The notes: a model not told the origin generated them from the letters alone. A stretch of 64,000 nucleotides of DNA from Hymenobacter aquaticus (GCF_004765605.1 NZ_SRLC01000001.1:186001-250000), one strand, 5' to 3'. Positions 34,162-45,000 are shown, numbered from the stretch's first letter. Numbers and translations: made by a program.

Positions 34162-35136
34162 ATGAAAAATCTCTCTTTACTCGCTGCCTCGCTGTTGGTA
34201 GCCGGCGTAGCCCACGCCCAGAACAACATCCAGTCCTTGTCGCAGACCGGTGGCAGCAACACGGGCACTGTCACGCAGTCGGGCAGCTTCAGCACGGCCA
34301 CGGGCACTCAGAATGGCAATGGCAACCAGCTGACCCAAACCCAGGACGCCGCCACCGGCTACGGCAACACGCTGAACACGGCCACTGCCTCGCAGCGCGG
34401 CAACAACAACAAAGCCAGCCAGTCGCAGTACGGCTCGCGCAACGAAGGCACTATCACGCAGGGCGACGGAGTAGCCAATGATGATGGCAACGAAGCCACG
34501 CAGCTGCAGATCGGGCAGCGCAACAAGGCTACGGCTACTCAGCTGGGCGGAAGCAGCCTCTCGTATCAGGAGCAGCGCGATGGTAGCCGCAACGAAGCCA
34601 CCGTTACCCAGAAAGGCGGCGACTTCAACCAGGCCCGGCAGGTGCAGCGCGATGCTACCTCGGGCTACGGCACGAACGATAACAAGGCGGTTATCGAGCA
34701 GACGGGCAGCTACAACAAGAGCTCCCAGGAGCAGCGCGGGGTTGAAAACCGGGCCACGGCCATCCAGAATGGCGGTCTGAACGAAGCCACCCAAACCCAG
34801 GGCGGCAACTTCGACGGCAGCTTCCGCAGTGTGGCCGCCATCGACCAGCTGGGCGACGGTAACAAAGCTACCCAGACCCAGAACGGCGACAACCAGCGGG
34901 CAACCATCGAGCAGGAAGGCAACCTGAACATTGCGGTGCAAACCCAGGGCAACAGCATCGGGGGCGTCGGCAACCGCGCCTACATCGACCAGGACGGTGA
35001 TGGCCACTACGCCCGCCAGATCCAGACGGGGGTAGGCAACCAAGCTGATACGTGGCAGGGGGCCAGTGCCAACACCAGCGACGTCTCGCAGATTGGCAAC
35101 GGTAACACCAGTGTTGTAAAGCAAAACCACCCGTAA
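34162..35136 (+). CDS. Curlin-repeat protein (CsgA-like major amyloid subunit)
   Basis: A 324-aa protein with a signal peptide (LLVAGVAHAQ). The mature part is a long run of curlin-type units with the spacing Q-x-G-x-x-N-x-A-x-x-x-Q: for example GNGNQLTQTQ, QRGNNNKASQSQYGSRNEGTITQ, GDGNKATQTQNGDNQRATIEQ and IGNGNTSVVKQ. I count roughly twelve to fourteen units, against five in E. coli CsgA. It would be secreted through CsgG and fold into surface amyloid. Start at 34162 gives the signal peptide. It is followed by its own terminator. Confidence 0.85.
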   Translation: MKNLSLLAASLLVAGVAHAQNNIQSLSQTGGSNTGTVTQSGSFSTATGTQNGNGNQLTQTQDAATGYGNTLNTATASQRGNNNKASQSQYGSRNEGTITQGDGVANDDGNEATQLQIGQRNKATATQLGGSSLSYQEQRDGSRNEATVTQKGGDFNQARQVQRDATSGYGTNDNKAVIEQTGSYNKSSQEQRGVENRATAIQNGGLNEATQTQGGNFDGSFRSVAAIDQLGDGNKATQTQNGDNQRATIEQEGNLNIAVQTQGNSIGGVGNRAYIDQDGDGHYARQIQTGVGNQADTWQGASANTSDVSQIGNGNTSVVKQNHP

Positions 35137-35173
35137 GCAGCTGCTTCATAGTGCTATAAGCTATGAATGACCC

Positions 35174-35213
35174 AAAAAGCATCTTTCCGAGCCAAGCCCG
35201 GAAGATGCTTTTT
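35174..35213 (+). terminator. Terminator after first curlin gene
   Basis: AAAAAGCATCTT-T-CCG (35174-35189) pairs with CGGAAGATGCTTTTT (35199-35213) with one bulged base, ending in a T-run. Confidence 0.85.
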
Positions 35214-35359
35214 GCCGTTTCACGGAAAAATTATTCTCTATTTGTATTTTAATTCTAAAAAATAAAGTTATTTTTATAAGGCTTTGAAAGGTATTCAGGC
35301 AAGGCCGAGTAAGTTTTATCCTTATCTAGCTTCTCTTCACCTTCTTTACTTTACCTCCG

Positions 35360-35938
35360 ATGAGAACAGTTCTAGCTTTAGGCTTACTGGTTATACTCGG
35401 GCTGAGCAGCCGTCCGGGGCAGGCTCAGTCGGGCCAGAATGCCGACGATATAAGTGTTGGTCAGCAACTGATTCAGCAGGATGCGGGGAGCATCGTCGAG
35501 CCAAGCAGCGCCACCAACAAGGCTTCCTTGCTGCAGAACGGAACGCTAAACCAAAGCAGCATCGATCAGCGCATGCTGGGGGTAGGGCAGGGCAACACCG
35601 CCCTGATAACCCAAAACGGGGCCAGCAACGTGGCCTACATTCTGCAGGCCGGGGCCCAAAACCGCACCTCCGTTTCGCAGGTCGGGGCCAACAACGTGGC
35701 CCTGAGTGAAATAACGGGCTCCAACACCGAATCGGATATCGTGCAGCGTGGCAATGGCAACCGGGTCGAGCAACGCCTTTCGGTGGATGACCGGCGCTAC
35801 ACGGTGGAGCAGATGGGCACCAACAATACGTTGCTGCAACGGGAAAGCGGCACTACGGCCCCCGGCTACGAGGTGACGATGAAGGGCAACGGCATCCGCA
35901 TCGTTATCGAACAGGGGCGGGTGGCCACGATGCCTTGA
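35360..35938 (+). CDS. Second curlin-repeat protein (CsgB-like candidate nucleator)
   Basis: A 192-aa protein with a signal peptide (GLSSRPGQAQ). Curlin-type units are fewer and less regular than in the upstream subunit: LIQQDAGSIVEPSSATNKASLLQ, NGTLNQSSIDQ, VGQGNTALITQNGASNVAYILQ, AGAQNRTSVSQVGANNVALSE, RGNGNRVEQ. The last third is more charged (DDRRYTVEQMGTNNTLLQRE, IRIVIEQGRVATMP), recalling the basic C-terminus of CsgB that binds the nucleation machinery. It is therefore a candidate minor subunit or nucleator, inferred from size, order and charge. Confidence 0.75.
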   Translation: MRTVLALGLLVILGLSSRPGQAQSGQNADDISVGQQLIQQDAGSIVEPSSATNKASLLQNGTLNQSSIDQRMLGVGQGNTALITQNGASNVAYILQAGAQNRTSVSQVGANNVALSEITGSNTESDIVQRGNGNRVEQRLSVDDRRYTVEQMGTNNTLLQRESGTTAPGYEVTMKGNGIRIVIEQGRVATMP

Positions 35939-35951
35939 CGACAGGAAACGG

Positions 35952-35989
35952 AAAGCCTCCGGTTGACTTTGTGCAGCCGGAGGCTTTTT
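35952..35989 (+). terminator. Terminator after second curlin gene
   Basis: AAAGCCTCCGG (35952-35962) pairs with CCGGAGGCTTT (35977-35987), followed by T-rich sequence. Confidence 0.85.
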
Positions 35990-36042
35990 AGTGGCTTAAG
36001 TGAAAAGATGATGACAATTAAGTAATTGACTTGCAAATAGAT

Positions 36043-36438
36043 ATGAAAGCACTGGGTTTTTTTGTCGCTGTGCCTTTGCTGGGTGCTGCCACTTTCAATG
36101 CGTCGGTGCCGAGGGCGGATGGTGGCTGTCAGGTCCGTTTGGAGGCGCGCGTCGCCGGGAATATGCTCACGCTGGTTGGCCGCTGCCTGAACGTCGGCCC
36201 GCAGCCGCTGGCGTTGCGTTACGAGCTGCTAACCGAGAAGAAAGGCCCCGCCGGCACCTCGCGCAACGCTCAGTCGGGCAACGTGACGCTGGCGCCCCAG
36301 CAAACAACGACGCTTTCCCAGACCACCATCAACGTAAGCCCGGCTGATTTCTACCGCGTGCGGCTGCGGGTGCTGGACCAGCAGGGGAGTGTCGTGGCCG
36401 CCGACTCCCTGGTACACCAGCCCGTTTCCCGTCCCTGA
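36043..36438 (+). CDS. csgH: Curli chaperone CsgH-like protein
   Basis: A 131-aa exported protein with a signal peptide (LLGAATFNAS). The mature part fits CsgH: CQVRLEARVAGNMLTLVGRC, ALRYELLTEKKGPAGTSRNAQSGN, LSQTTINVSPADFYRVRLRVLD. It has two cysteines spaced as in the family and a beta-sandwich pattern. CsgH (like CsgC) keeps curlin from polymerising in the periplasm. Its place after two curlin genes supports the assignment. The ATG at 36043 starts the signal peptide; one at 36031 adds four residues. Confidence 0.75.
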   Translation: MKALGFFVAVPLLGAATFNASVPRADGGCQVRLEARVAGNMLTLVGRCLNVGPQPLALRYELLTEKKGPAGTSRNAQSGNVTLAPQQTTTLSQTTINVSPADFYRVRLRVLDQQGSVVAADSLVHQPVSRP

Positions 36439-36486
36439 TTCAGACCTGCTTGCCGCCCCACCTTTTTCCTTCCCGCTCTACTTCGT

Positions 36487-38025
36487 ATGTACCGTTCCCT
36501 GCGCACCGGATTCCGCCTGTTGTTAGTTATAGCTCTGGGGCAAGCCCTGCTGGCCTGCGAAAACGAAACCGTGGAGCCGGCCCGCTACGGCTCCCTGGAA
36601 GGGCAGGTGCTCGACGCCAGTAACAACAACGCCCCGCTGGTCAATGCTGTGGTTACGACGAATCCGGCCACCTCTTCCTTTACCACCGATGCCGACGGCC
36701 GGTTCGTGCTGCCCAACCTGTTGGTGGGCAAGTATGCTATTTCCGTCCGCAAAACGGACTACAAGACCGAAAACGTGAGCGTGCAGGTCGATGAAGGAGT
36801 AAATACCGTGGTACGGGTGCCGTTGGAAAAGGCCAGCGGCTCGAACCGGCGGCCCAACGCACCGTTCAGCCCCAGCCCCGCGGACCGGGCTACCGGCCAG
36901 GCTTCGCGGGTTACGTTGCGCTGGCGCGTTTCCGACCCCGACAAAGGCGACTCCCTACGGTCCGACGTGGTATTGTTCGAAAGCAACTCCACCGACCGGC
37001 GCCAACTGCTCTCCAGTGCGCGTGATACGACCGTAACCGTAACCGACCTGAAATATAATACGACCTACTTCTGGCAGGTAACCGTGCGCGACAAGGCGGG
37101 CGAAACGGTGCGGGGCGACGTGTGGAGCTTCCAAACCGGCCCACTGCCCGACAATCGGTTTCTGTACGTCCGCACGCTGGACAGCAACACTGACATCTAT
37201 TCCTCCGACAACGCGGGGGCTAACGTGTTGCGCCTGACGACCTCGGCCTTCGTGGAAACAGCTCCCCAACTGAGCCCCTTGCGCAGCCGCATAGCCTATT
37301 GCTCCAACGCCACGGGGCGCTACCAGCTCTACACCATGAACCGTGACGGGTCCGACCAGCGGCAGATTACGCCCGACATGGTACCCGTGGAGGGATACAG
37401 CAACTTCGGTATCGGGTATCACTGGTCGCCCGATGGGTCGCAACTAATCTATGCCAGCTACGACAAGCTGTGGCGCATCAACAGGGACGGTACCGGCTTG
37501 GTGCAGCTGGCTACCGCTCCCAACGGCCGCCATTTTCGGGAGTGCGACTGGAATGCCCAGAACAACAAGATCCTGGTGCAGACGGTCGGGGCCAACGTAT
37601 ATGACTCCGAGTTTTACACGATGAATGCCGATGGCACGGGGCTGACGCAGATACTTGGCAATCTGCCGGGGCGGATGGATTCGCCCTCCTATAGCATCAA
37701 TGGAAGCATGATTTTGTATAGCCGGGATGTGGACGGCTACGAGAATGCCAACGGCCGCCAGCTCAATGCGCATATCATTATGCAGCGCCCCGATGGCAGC
37801 GGCGTTGTTGACCTGTCGGTCGGTCCGCTTGGCTCGACCACCAATACCGGTAAGCCAGCGGGTACCAACGACTTATTTCCAAGATTCTCGCCCGATGGGT
37901 CCAAAGTAATTTTTGTCAATACTAATAATGACAATCAATCGGCTCCGGAAGTATGGATGATGGATATAGATGGGCGTAACCGTACGCGGCTATTTCAAAA
38001 CGCAACTATGCCGGATTGGAAATAG
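36487..38025 (+). CDS. TolB-like beta-propeller lipoprotein with carboxypeptidase-regulatory domain
   Basis: A 512-aa lipoprotein (ALLACENET, Cys near residue 24). Residues 30-115 are a carboxypeptidase-regulatory-like beta-sandwich (GSLEGQVLDASNNNAPLVNA, DGRFVLPNLLVGKY). Residues 120-220 are a Fn3-like domain (VTLRWRVSDPDKGDS, NTTYFWQVTVRD). Residues 225-512 are a TolB/PD40 propeller with repeats such as YTMNRDGSDQRQIT, WRINRDGTGLVQLA, YTMNADGTGLTQIL and FSPDGSKVIFV. It follows csgH by 48 bp, so it is probably co-transcribed and may take part in curli or surface assembly; the exact role is unknown. Confidence 0.8.
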   Translation: MYRSLRTGFRLLLVIALGQALLACENETVEPARYGSLEGQVLDASNNNAPLVNAVVTTNPATSSFTTDADGRFVLPNLLVGKYAISVRKTDYKTENVSVQVDEGVNTVVRVPLEKASGSNRRPNAPFSPSPADRATGQASRVTLRWRVSDPDKGDSLRSDVVLFESNSTDRRQLLSSARDTTVTVTDLKYNTTYFWQVTVRDKAGETVRGDVWSFQTGPLPDNRFLYVRTLDSNTDIYSSDNAGANVLRLTTSAFVETAPQLSPLRSRIAYCSNATGRYQLYTMNRDGSDQRQITPDMVPVEGYSNFGIGYHWSPDGSQLIYASYDKLWRINRDGTGLVQLATAPNGRHFRECDWNAQNNKILVQTVGANVYDSEFYTMNADGTGLTQILGNLPGRMDSPSYSINGSMILYSRDVDGYENANGRQLNAHIIMQRPDGSGVVDLSVGPLGSTTNTGKPAGTNDLFPRFSPDGSKVIFVNTNNDNQSAPEVWMMDIDGRNRTRLFQNATMPDWK

Positions 38026-38050
38026 CGGAGTAGTCCCGCGTTAAATTCAG

Positions 38051-38108
38051 AGTCCTGCCGGGTTGGAGTGTCGTAGCACTTCATCCCGGCAGGACTTTTT
38101 TGTTGTCA
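38051..38108 (+). terminator. Terminator after TolB-like lipoprotein gene
   Basis: AGTCCTGCCGGG (38051-38062) pairs with 38095-38106, with a further inner AGTG/CACT helix, then a T-run. Confidence 0.9.
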
Positions 38109-38550
38109 GCAAAGAAACAATCCGAATTACTCAACGGTATAAGCCTGCAATCCAGGCGACTACTCGTTGCCGCGCTGGAATCTGCTTCGGGAAGTGAACC
38201 AGTTTAGGGTTGACTTTGTATGTACGCGGCCTCGCACTGGATGCTAGGCGCCAAAAAGAAAAACCAAATCCCCCGCTTTCCAGTGCTTGCCAGAAGCATC
38301 CCGTTTGCTAATTATTAATATAAATGATATGGATAAAATCATGCAACTTTGCAGCGTAGGACGGTATATCACGATAAATGCATATATACCGGAATACTAT
38401 AATTTAACTATAAAGTTAAATTTGAATACAGCGCCCTAGGTTCTGCCAGGTCTATGATAAAGTTGATAGATGATGTATTTGGCATGAAATATGAGCAGAG
38501 TGCGCGACTTTGGGAGCAGTCCTGGTCCTCTTTAATCACAAAAAAATACC

Positions 38551-38619
38551 ATGCAACCTGTGAAATTTAGTAATCTATTTTCCAGGTTTACCCGTAATGA
38601 CGTTGAGTTTGAGGCATAG
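38551..38619 (+). CDS. Possible 22-residue small ORF
   Basis: ATG CAA ... TAG encodes 22 residues beginning MQPVKFSNLFSRF, 56 bp before the T9SS cargo start. It may be a leader peptide or chance; no supporting conservation can be assessed here. Confidence 0.2.
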   Translation: MQPVKFSNLFSRFTRNDVEFEA

Positions 38620-38675
38620 CCTTCCAAGTAGCTTTTTCCCTTTCCTTCCTTTCGTAACCTTTACCTGAACATACT

Positions 38676-41600
38676 ATGAAAAACCCTTACATGAGTGCCG
38701 TACGGTGGGCACAGAAACCGCATCTGCGGTTTTTGCTCCTCCTGTTACTGGCCTTGCCTTTTGTGGGCCGCGCCCAGACGTTTACTGTAACGCCATCTGA
38801 TCCTGCCAATCCCCAGAACTTTGGGTCAGTCGCAGTTGGCTCTACGTCGCCCGCCAAGTCGTATACCGTCGTTGGCTCACGTATCACGATGCCCATCGTT
38901 GTTGCCCTGGGTGGCATCGGCGGCGGCACGCGCTACGAAATCAGCCGTGACAACATCACCTTCAGCGGTACTGCCATTGAACTGCAGCCCGATGCCAACG
39001 GTGACATCTCGACGACGGTATATGCCCGGTTTCGCCCCACCGCAGTAGGTGCTGCCAACGGCCGGACCCTGTCCTTCTCTTCGGACGAAAGCTCGGATTT
39101 CTTCCAGTATACCCTCAACGGCACTGGTATTGCCGGCACGCCCACGGTTAGTGCTGATCCTACTTCCCGCAGCTTTGGCAATCAGGTAGTGAATACGGCT
39201 TCGGCCCCTCAGACCACGGTTGTATCCGGTACGTCGCTGACGGGCCCCATCACGGTTACGGCGCCTGCCGGCTTTGAAGTAAGCGTTGGTGCCGGTGCTT
39301 ATGCCTCTTCCCTGACTTTGACGCCGGTTAGCGGCTCGGTGAGCCCAACGACGGTAAACATCCGCTTTGTGCCAACCGCGGCTCAGGGCTACGTAAGCAA
39401 CGTAACGGTAGCAAGCCCCGGTGCCACGACCGTTAACGTAGGCGTATCGGGTACCGGCGTACTGCCGACTCCCGTTCTGACGGCCACGCCCAGCCCGTTG
39501 CAGGACTTCGGTCAGGTAACGGTGGGTACTGCCAGCGCGGCTGTCCGCTCGTTTACGGTGAGCGGCCAAGACCTGCAGGGTCCGGTTACCATCACGCCCC
39601 CAGCCGGTTTCCGGATTCGCACGGGTGCCAACTCTTTCTCGACCAGCGCTATTACCCTGACGCCAACCAACGGCGCTCTGGCTGCTACCACGGTTGATGT
39701 ACGTTTCTACCCCACGGTAGCTCAGCCTTACGCCAGCGACATTACGGTGGCTTCTACCAACGCCGCTACGCAACTGGTGCGCGTGACTGGTGAGGGCACG
39801 CCCAGCTCGGGTAACCCCGTTATTACGCTTGACCCCGGTGCTATCAACTTCGGCACCATCACCAGCAGCGGTGGTACCAGCACGCGGACCTTCGAAGTTA
39901 GCGGCACGGACCTGCAATCAGCCATTGTGCTGACGCCTAGCATCAGCAACATCCAGATCCGGAATGCTTCGGCCGGTGGCACGTTCTCGTCGGCTCCCCT
40001 GACCCTCAATCCCATCAACGGTACGGTGGCCTCGCAAATCATTGAAGTGCGTCTGGTATCTCTGGTAGCCCAGGGCAACTTCAACGAGCGTATCGATGTC
40101 ACCTCGACCGGCGTTACCTCGGTGGTGACGGTAACTGGTACGAACACCAGCGGCGCCATTTCGGACATCTCGGTTTCGAACCCGAACGGTAACGAGTTTA
40201 CCTTCGTAACGCGTCCTACCACGCAGTCGGTTTCGCAGTCGTATCTGCTGGCTGGTACTAACCTGATTGATCCGCTGATCGTGCAGCCCATCGGTCCGAA
40301 TGCTTCCTACTTCCAGGTATCGGCCGACAACATCAACTTCGTTTCGCAGCTGTCGTTTGCTCCTGACGCTCAGGGCAACGTGACCCAGCGTCCGATCTAC
40401 GTACGTTTCGTGCCCGGTGTAAACGCCGTGACGGTAAGCGCCAACATTCGTAACTCCAGCGCTCCGGCTCCTGACTTCGACGTGTCGGTAACTGGTATCA
40501 GTGAGCCAACGATTCGTCTGGACCGCGCCATTGGTGCATTCCCCGACAACATCGTGAAAGGCACGCAGTCGAACCCCACGACGGTTCGTCTGGACGGCTT
40601 CCTGCTGGCTGGCGACGTAACGTTGCGTTTCCCTCCGGATGCTAACGACCCAACGCGTAACCCCACCCAGATTCCTCAGTTCGAGTTCTCGCTGGACAAC
40701 GGTACTACGTACGTGAAAACGGCTACTATCACGCCCGACAGCGAAGGCAACTTTACCCGCAACCTGCTGGTGCGCTACGCCCCAACCCGCGTAGGTAATG
40801 CTGCTCAGGAACTGCAGTTCAGCAACGCCAGCTTCTTCAATGGTAACTTCTTCGCTCTGACCAGCGGCTTCGGCCGGACGACGGGCTTTGGCATTGCCAC
40901 GGAGCCCACGGTACAGTCGACGGCTACTATCGTCCGCAACGGCGGCTCGGCCACGATTACCTTTAACCTGTCGAACCCGCCCGCTGGTACCAGCTACGGC
41001 CAGAACCGCTTGGTAATTGCCACCAGCACTTACAAGCAGCTGCCCACGAGCCTGTTCCCCCGCGACAAGCAGAACTTCAACCCCGGTACCACGGTGAACG
41101 GCTCCTTCCAGTTTGGTAGCGGCACGGCCATCGAGGCTTCCAGCAACACGTACGTAGTGTTCAGCGCCGCTTCCGACAACTTCACGGTGAGCAACCTGGA
41201 TCCGAACCTGACCTACTACTTCTTCGCCTTCGAATTCAACAACGACGGTGTACTGAACGCTGAGAACTACCGCGTGCCAAACAACGAGCCCCAGAACCCG
41301 CTGCCCGTGGAGCTGGTGGCATTCACGGCCAAACTGCGCGGCGACAACACGGTGGCTCTGAACTGGGCTACTGCCAGCGAAACCAACAACCGTGGTTTCG
41401 AAGTAGAGCGCAGCGCAGACGCCAAGAACTTCAAGACGATTCTGTTCAAAGAAGGTGCTGGCAGCTCGACGACCCGCACCAACTACGACGCGGTTGACAC
41501 GAAGCCCCTGGCTGGTGTGTCGTACTACCGCCTGAAGCAGATCGACACGGACGGTGCCGTATCGTACTCGAAAGTAGTGGTCGTGAAGGCCGCTATGACC

Positions 41601-41837
41601 GACGTGACGGTGTATCCGAACCCCACGCAGGGTGCTGAACTGGTAAACGTGGCAGTGCCGAACGGCTCGACGGAAGGCCTGCTGGTGCGCATCACCGACC
41701 TGACGGGCCGGGAAGTGCTGCAGACCCGCCTGGGCAGCCAGGGTGAGCTGAACACGCAGAACCTGAAAGCCGGTACGTACATTGTTATCATTGGTGAAGG
41801 CGCCGCGAAAGTGAGCCGGAAGCTGGTGAAAAACTAA
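38676..41837 (+). CDS. T9SS-exported surface protein with repeated beta-sandwich domains
   Basis: A 1053-aa protein with a signal peptide (LLLLLLALPFVGRAQ). From residue 35 to about 800 it is built of beta-sandwich repeats of roughly 110 residues. Repeats start like TVSADPTSRSFGNQVVNTAS or LTATPSPLQDFGQVTVGTAS and contain ITVTAPAGFEVS / VTITPPAGFRI and VNIRFVPTAAQGYVSNVTVAS. Around 870-975 comes a conserved module (NPLPVELVAFTAKLRGDN...WATASETNNRGFEVERS). The end is a type A sorting domain (VYPNPTQGAELVNV, ITDLTGREVLQT, KAGTYIVIIGEG, KLVKN) for PorU processing. The role is probably adhesion or matrix; no catalytic motif seen. Confidence 0.85.
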   Translation: MKNPYMSAVRWAQKPHLRFLLLLLLALPFVGRAQTFTVTPSDPANPQNFGSVAVGSTSPAKSYTVVGSRITMPIVVALGGIGGGTRYEISRDNITFSGTAIELQPDANGDISTTVYARFRPTAVGAANGRTLSFSSDESSDFFQYTLNGTGIAGTPTVSADPTSRSFGNQVVNTASAPQTTVVSGTSLTGPITVTAPAGFEVSVGAGAYASSLTLTPVSGSVSPTTVNIRFVPTAAQGYVSNVTVASPGATTVNVGVSGTGVLPTPVLTATPSPLQDFGQVTVGTASAAVRSFTVSGQDLQGPVTITPPAGFRIRTGANSFSTSAITLTPTNGALAATTVDVRFYPTVAQPYASDITVASTNAATQLVRVTGEGTPSSGNPVITLDPGAINFGTITSSGGTSTRTFEVSGTDLQSAIVLTPSISNIQIRNASAGGTFSSAPLTLNPINGTVASQIIEVRLVSLVAQGNFNERIDVTSTGVTSVVTVTGTNTSGAISDISVSNPNGNEFTFVTRPTTQSVSQSYLLAGTNLIDPLIVQPIGPNASYFQVSADNINFVSQLSFAPDAQGNVTQRPIYVRFVPGVNAVTVSANIRNSSAPAPDFDVSVTGISEPTIRLDRAIGAFPDNIVKGTQSNPTTVRLDGFLLAGDVTLRFPPDANDPTRNPTQIPQFEFSLDNGTTYVKTATITPDSEGNFTRNLLVRYAPTRVGNAAQELQFSNASFFNGNFFALTSGFGRTTGFGIATEPTVQSTATIVRNGGSATITFNLSNPPAGTSYGQNRLVIATSTYKQLPTSLFPRDKQNFNPGTTVNGSFQFGSGTAIEASSNTYVVFSAASDNFTVSNLDPNLTYYFFAFEFNNDGVLNAENYRVPNNEPQNPLPVELVAFTAKLRGDNTVALNWATASETNNRGFEVERSADAKNFKTILFKEGAGSSTTRTNYDAVDTKPLAGVSYYRLKQIDTDGAVSYSKVVVVKAAMTDVTVYPNPTQGAELVNVAVPNGSTEGLLVRITDLTGREVLQTRLGSQGELNTQNLKAGTYIVIIGEGAAKVSRKLVKN

Positions 41838-41855
41838 GTATAGCCCTCACTTGAT

Positions 41856-41891
41856 AAAAAAGGCCTCCCAGGTAACGGGAGGCCTTTTTTT
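41856..41891 (+). terminator. Terminator after first T9SS cargo gene
   Basis: AAAAAAGGCCTCCC (41856-41869) pairs with GGGAGGCCTTTTTT (41877-41890). Confidence 0.9.
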
Positions 41892-42013
41892 GTGTTATCA
41901 CCCGACGGGTAACTATTACATAACAAGGATGCTACGGTATATTATAAAGCTAAACGTATATCTTTAAGAGCTACATTGCTCCTGATGTAGGCTGGACCTT
42001 AGTTTCTTTCTGC

Positions 42014-45000
42014 ATGCCAACAACAAGTACTCTATTTCGGCCATTCCGCTCTGCGGTATGGTCTTTTTTGTTTTTGCTGATTCTGCTGCCGTTAGCCGGG
42101 AAAGGGCAGAGCACCGTGTTCCGGGAAACAATGGGCACGGTAAGCAGCAACACTGCTATCAGCGCACACGAAACCAATAACGGGTTCGACAACGACGGTT
42201 ATACCATGACCGATGGTGGGGCCGCCAACCCCGCCGACATTCGCATTTCATCCCCCTCAGCTGGGTACACGGGGGCCAGCGGATTCGCCAACGTTTTCTT
42301 CACCGCGAGCGGCGAGCGGGGCTTCGCTATTGAGGGAATTGATGCCGCCGGCTTCACGGGTCTGAGTCTGGGCTTTGCCGTCAGAAAGGAATCAGCGGCC
42401 AATACGACCTTCGGAACCTTGGTGGTTGAGTATTGGGACGGCACTGCCTATCAGCCTCTCACGGTTTCGGGGTTGCCGGCCAGTACGGCCGGGGCGGGCT
42501 GGTACCTGATTACGGGAGTATCGTTGCCGGCCGCGGCGCAGATTAATGACCTGAAAATCCGCTTTCGTAAAACGGCCGGCACCATGCGGCTAGATGACGT
42601 GGAGCTTAAGGGCACCGACGCTACGCCACCCGCTTTCCTGAATGGTTACCCGACGCTCAGCGCCATTACCGCATCGGGTTTCACGGCCCTGACCAAGCTC
42701 AACGAGGCCGGCAAAACCTACTTTGTGGTGGTGGCCGATAATGCCGCAGTACCAACGGTAGCGGAAATCAAGGCCGGGCAAAGCAGCGGGGGCGGGGCAC
42801 CCGTAGCCAGTGGTACCATCAGCACCGCCGCCGCCACGGAAGGCAGCCGCGGCGTAACCGGCCTCAGCGCCGGGACCAGCTACGACGTATACTTTATAGC
42901 CGAGGATAACCTCACGCCTACGCCCAACATTCAGGGCGCACCTATCAAGCTCGACGTGACAACCCTGGCCACGGCAGATACCACGCCGCCGGTGTTTGCT
43001 TCGGGTTCCCCAACAGCTACGGGCGTAACGGTAACGGGCTTCACGCTGTCGTCGACGCTGGACGAGGTGGGCACCACATACTACGTGGTACTGGCCAGTG
43101 GAGCCAGCGCACCTTCATCGGCGCAGGTAAAGGCCGGGCAGAACGCCAGCGGCACGGCTGCGGCGGTGAAGGGTTCCGTGGCTAACCCCACGGCTAACAC
43201 GGCGGCTACCACTGCCGTAACGGGCCTGACTGGCGGTACGACCTACGATGTGTACGTGGTGGCCGAAGACGCGCCGCTCAATCTGCAGGCTGCCCCGGTA
43301 AAGCTGACCGTAACGACTGCGCCGGCTCCGCCGACTGTTACGGGCCTCAATCCTACCTTCGGGCCGGTTGGAACGGCGGTAGCCATTGCCGGCACGGGTC
43401 TGAGCACCATTACCGGGGTTACGTTCGGGGGCGTGGCGGCTACCGGCGTTACGGCCACGGCCACGCAAGTGACGGCCACCGTAGCCAGCGGTACTCCCCT
43501 CGGAGCGGGCATCGTGGTCCTCTCTGACGGGACGACTACCTACCAGGCCCCGGGTACGTTCACCGTAACCGCCGCGCCCACGGTAACAACGACGGCGGCT
43601 TCGAACGTTACGGCCACCACGGCTACCTCGGGAGGCTCCGTGACGAGCAACAACGCTACCATCAGCGGGCGGGGTGTTGTATATGCTACCACGGCCAACC
43701 CCCGCATCGGGGGCAGCGGCGTGGCACAGGTCACGGCCACTGGTACTACCGGCTCGTTCACCAGCAACCTGACGGCCCTCAGCGGCAGCACCACGTACTA
43801 CGTGGCGGCCTACGCTACCAGCGAATTTGGCACCACGTACGGCCCCGACCAAACGTTTACCACGTTGGCCCCGTTTGCGGGGCTGTTCGAGGATTTTGAG
43901 GTGACGACCCCCACCAAAAGCAGCTACCCGATTGGCACGGTAACGACGGCCAACGGCAGCTGGACGTTCGATGAGGCGGTAGTTGGCAACCTGTCCAACG
44001 ACAAGAAGAACGGTACCAAGTCGGCCCGCTTGCGCGGGGGAAGTATTTACATGAACTTCAATAAGGCCAATGGCGCCGGCCTGGTTACCATCACTGCCGC
44101 CTCTTTCGGCACCGACAGCCCGTCGTCGTACGCCATTGATATTTCGACCGACGACGGCGTTACCTACGATGCTTTTACCAGCGACGTCATTGCGGCCACC
44201 AGCACGCTGACGGCGACGCAGTTTGCCGTGAACGTGCCCGGGGCAATCCGCCTGCGGGTGCGGCACGTGGGCGGCTCGGTGGGCAACAACCCCCGCCTCA
44301 ACATTGATGACATTACCATCACTGATTTCACGGGAACCGCCACCACCATTGCCGCGCCCACCTTTGCCGGCACGAGTTTCTGCACGACCACCGCGGCGAC
44401 TTTCCCGGTTGACTTCGTCCCCTCGGGTACCTTTGCCGCCACCAACGATTTCTCGGTACAGCTGTCCAACGCCGCCGGCTCTTTTGCCTCGCCGGTAGTG
44501 GTCGGGACGGTAACGGATAACCCCGGTACGGCGACGCCGATAACTGTCAGCGTCACGATTCCGGCGGGTACGGCCAGCGGCACGGGCTACAAGCTGCGAG
44601 TGGTAGCCAACGACCCGGCCCGCAACGGCGCGGCTTCGGCCGCTATTACCCTGGTAAATTCGCCGACGGTTACGGTGGCCCCCAACGCGCCCCAGACCTT
44701 GTTGCCCAACGCCAACGGCACCCCACTGGTGGCTACCGAAACGCCGGCGGCCGTGTCGCGGCAGTGGTTCTACACCACGCCGTCGAACACTACGCCTACC
44801 GCAATTTCGGGTGCTACCGGCCTGAGCTACACGCCCAGCTTCGCCACGCCCGACACGTACTACGTCACGGTCGTATCCACGTTTGCCGCCTGCGGCTCCG
44901 TTGCCAGCAGCGCCGTAACCATTACGGTGGCCGCCCCGGTAGCCACGCTCACGGCCACGCCCAACGCGCTGACGATAAATGCTACCACCAACCAAACTGG

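Larger units (their letters stand above)
38026..38675. other. 650-bp AT-rich region upstream of T9SS cargo gene
   Basis: It begins with the terminator of the preceding gene. The rest is AT-rich, with near-miss -7 boxes (TGTATTTG at 38474-38481, CAACTTTG near 38344) but no convincing -33 partner. A 22-codon ORF (38551-38619) lies just before the cargo gene. Confidence 0.5.

Noticed and set aside
38474..38481. TGTATTTG as the promoter of the first T9SS cargo gene
   Set aside because: It misses the first TA of the -7 box, and the nearest TTG is only 8 bp upstream.
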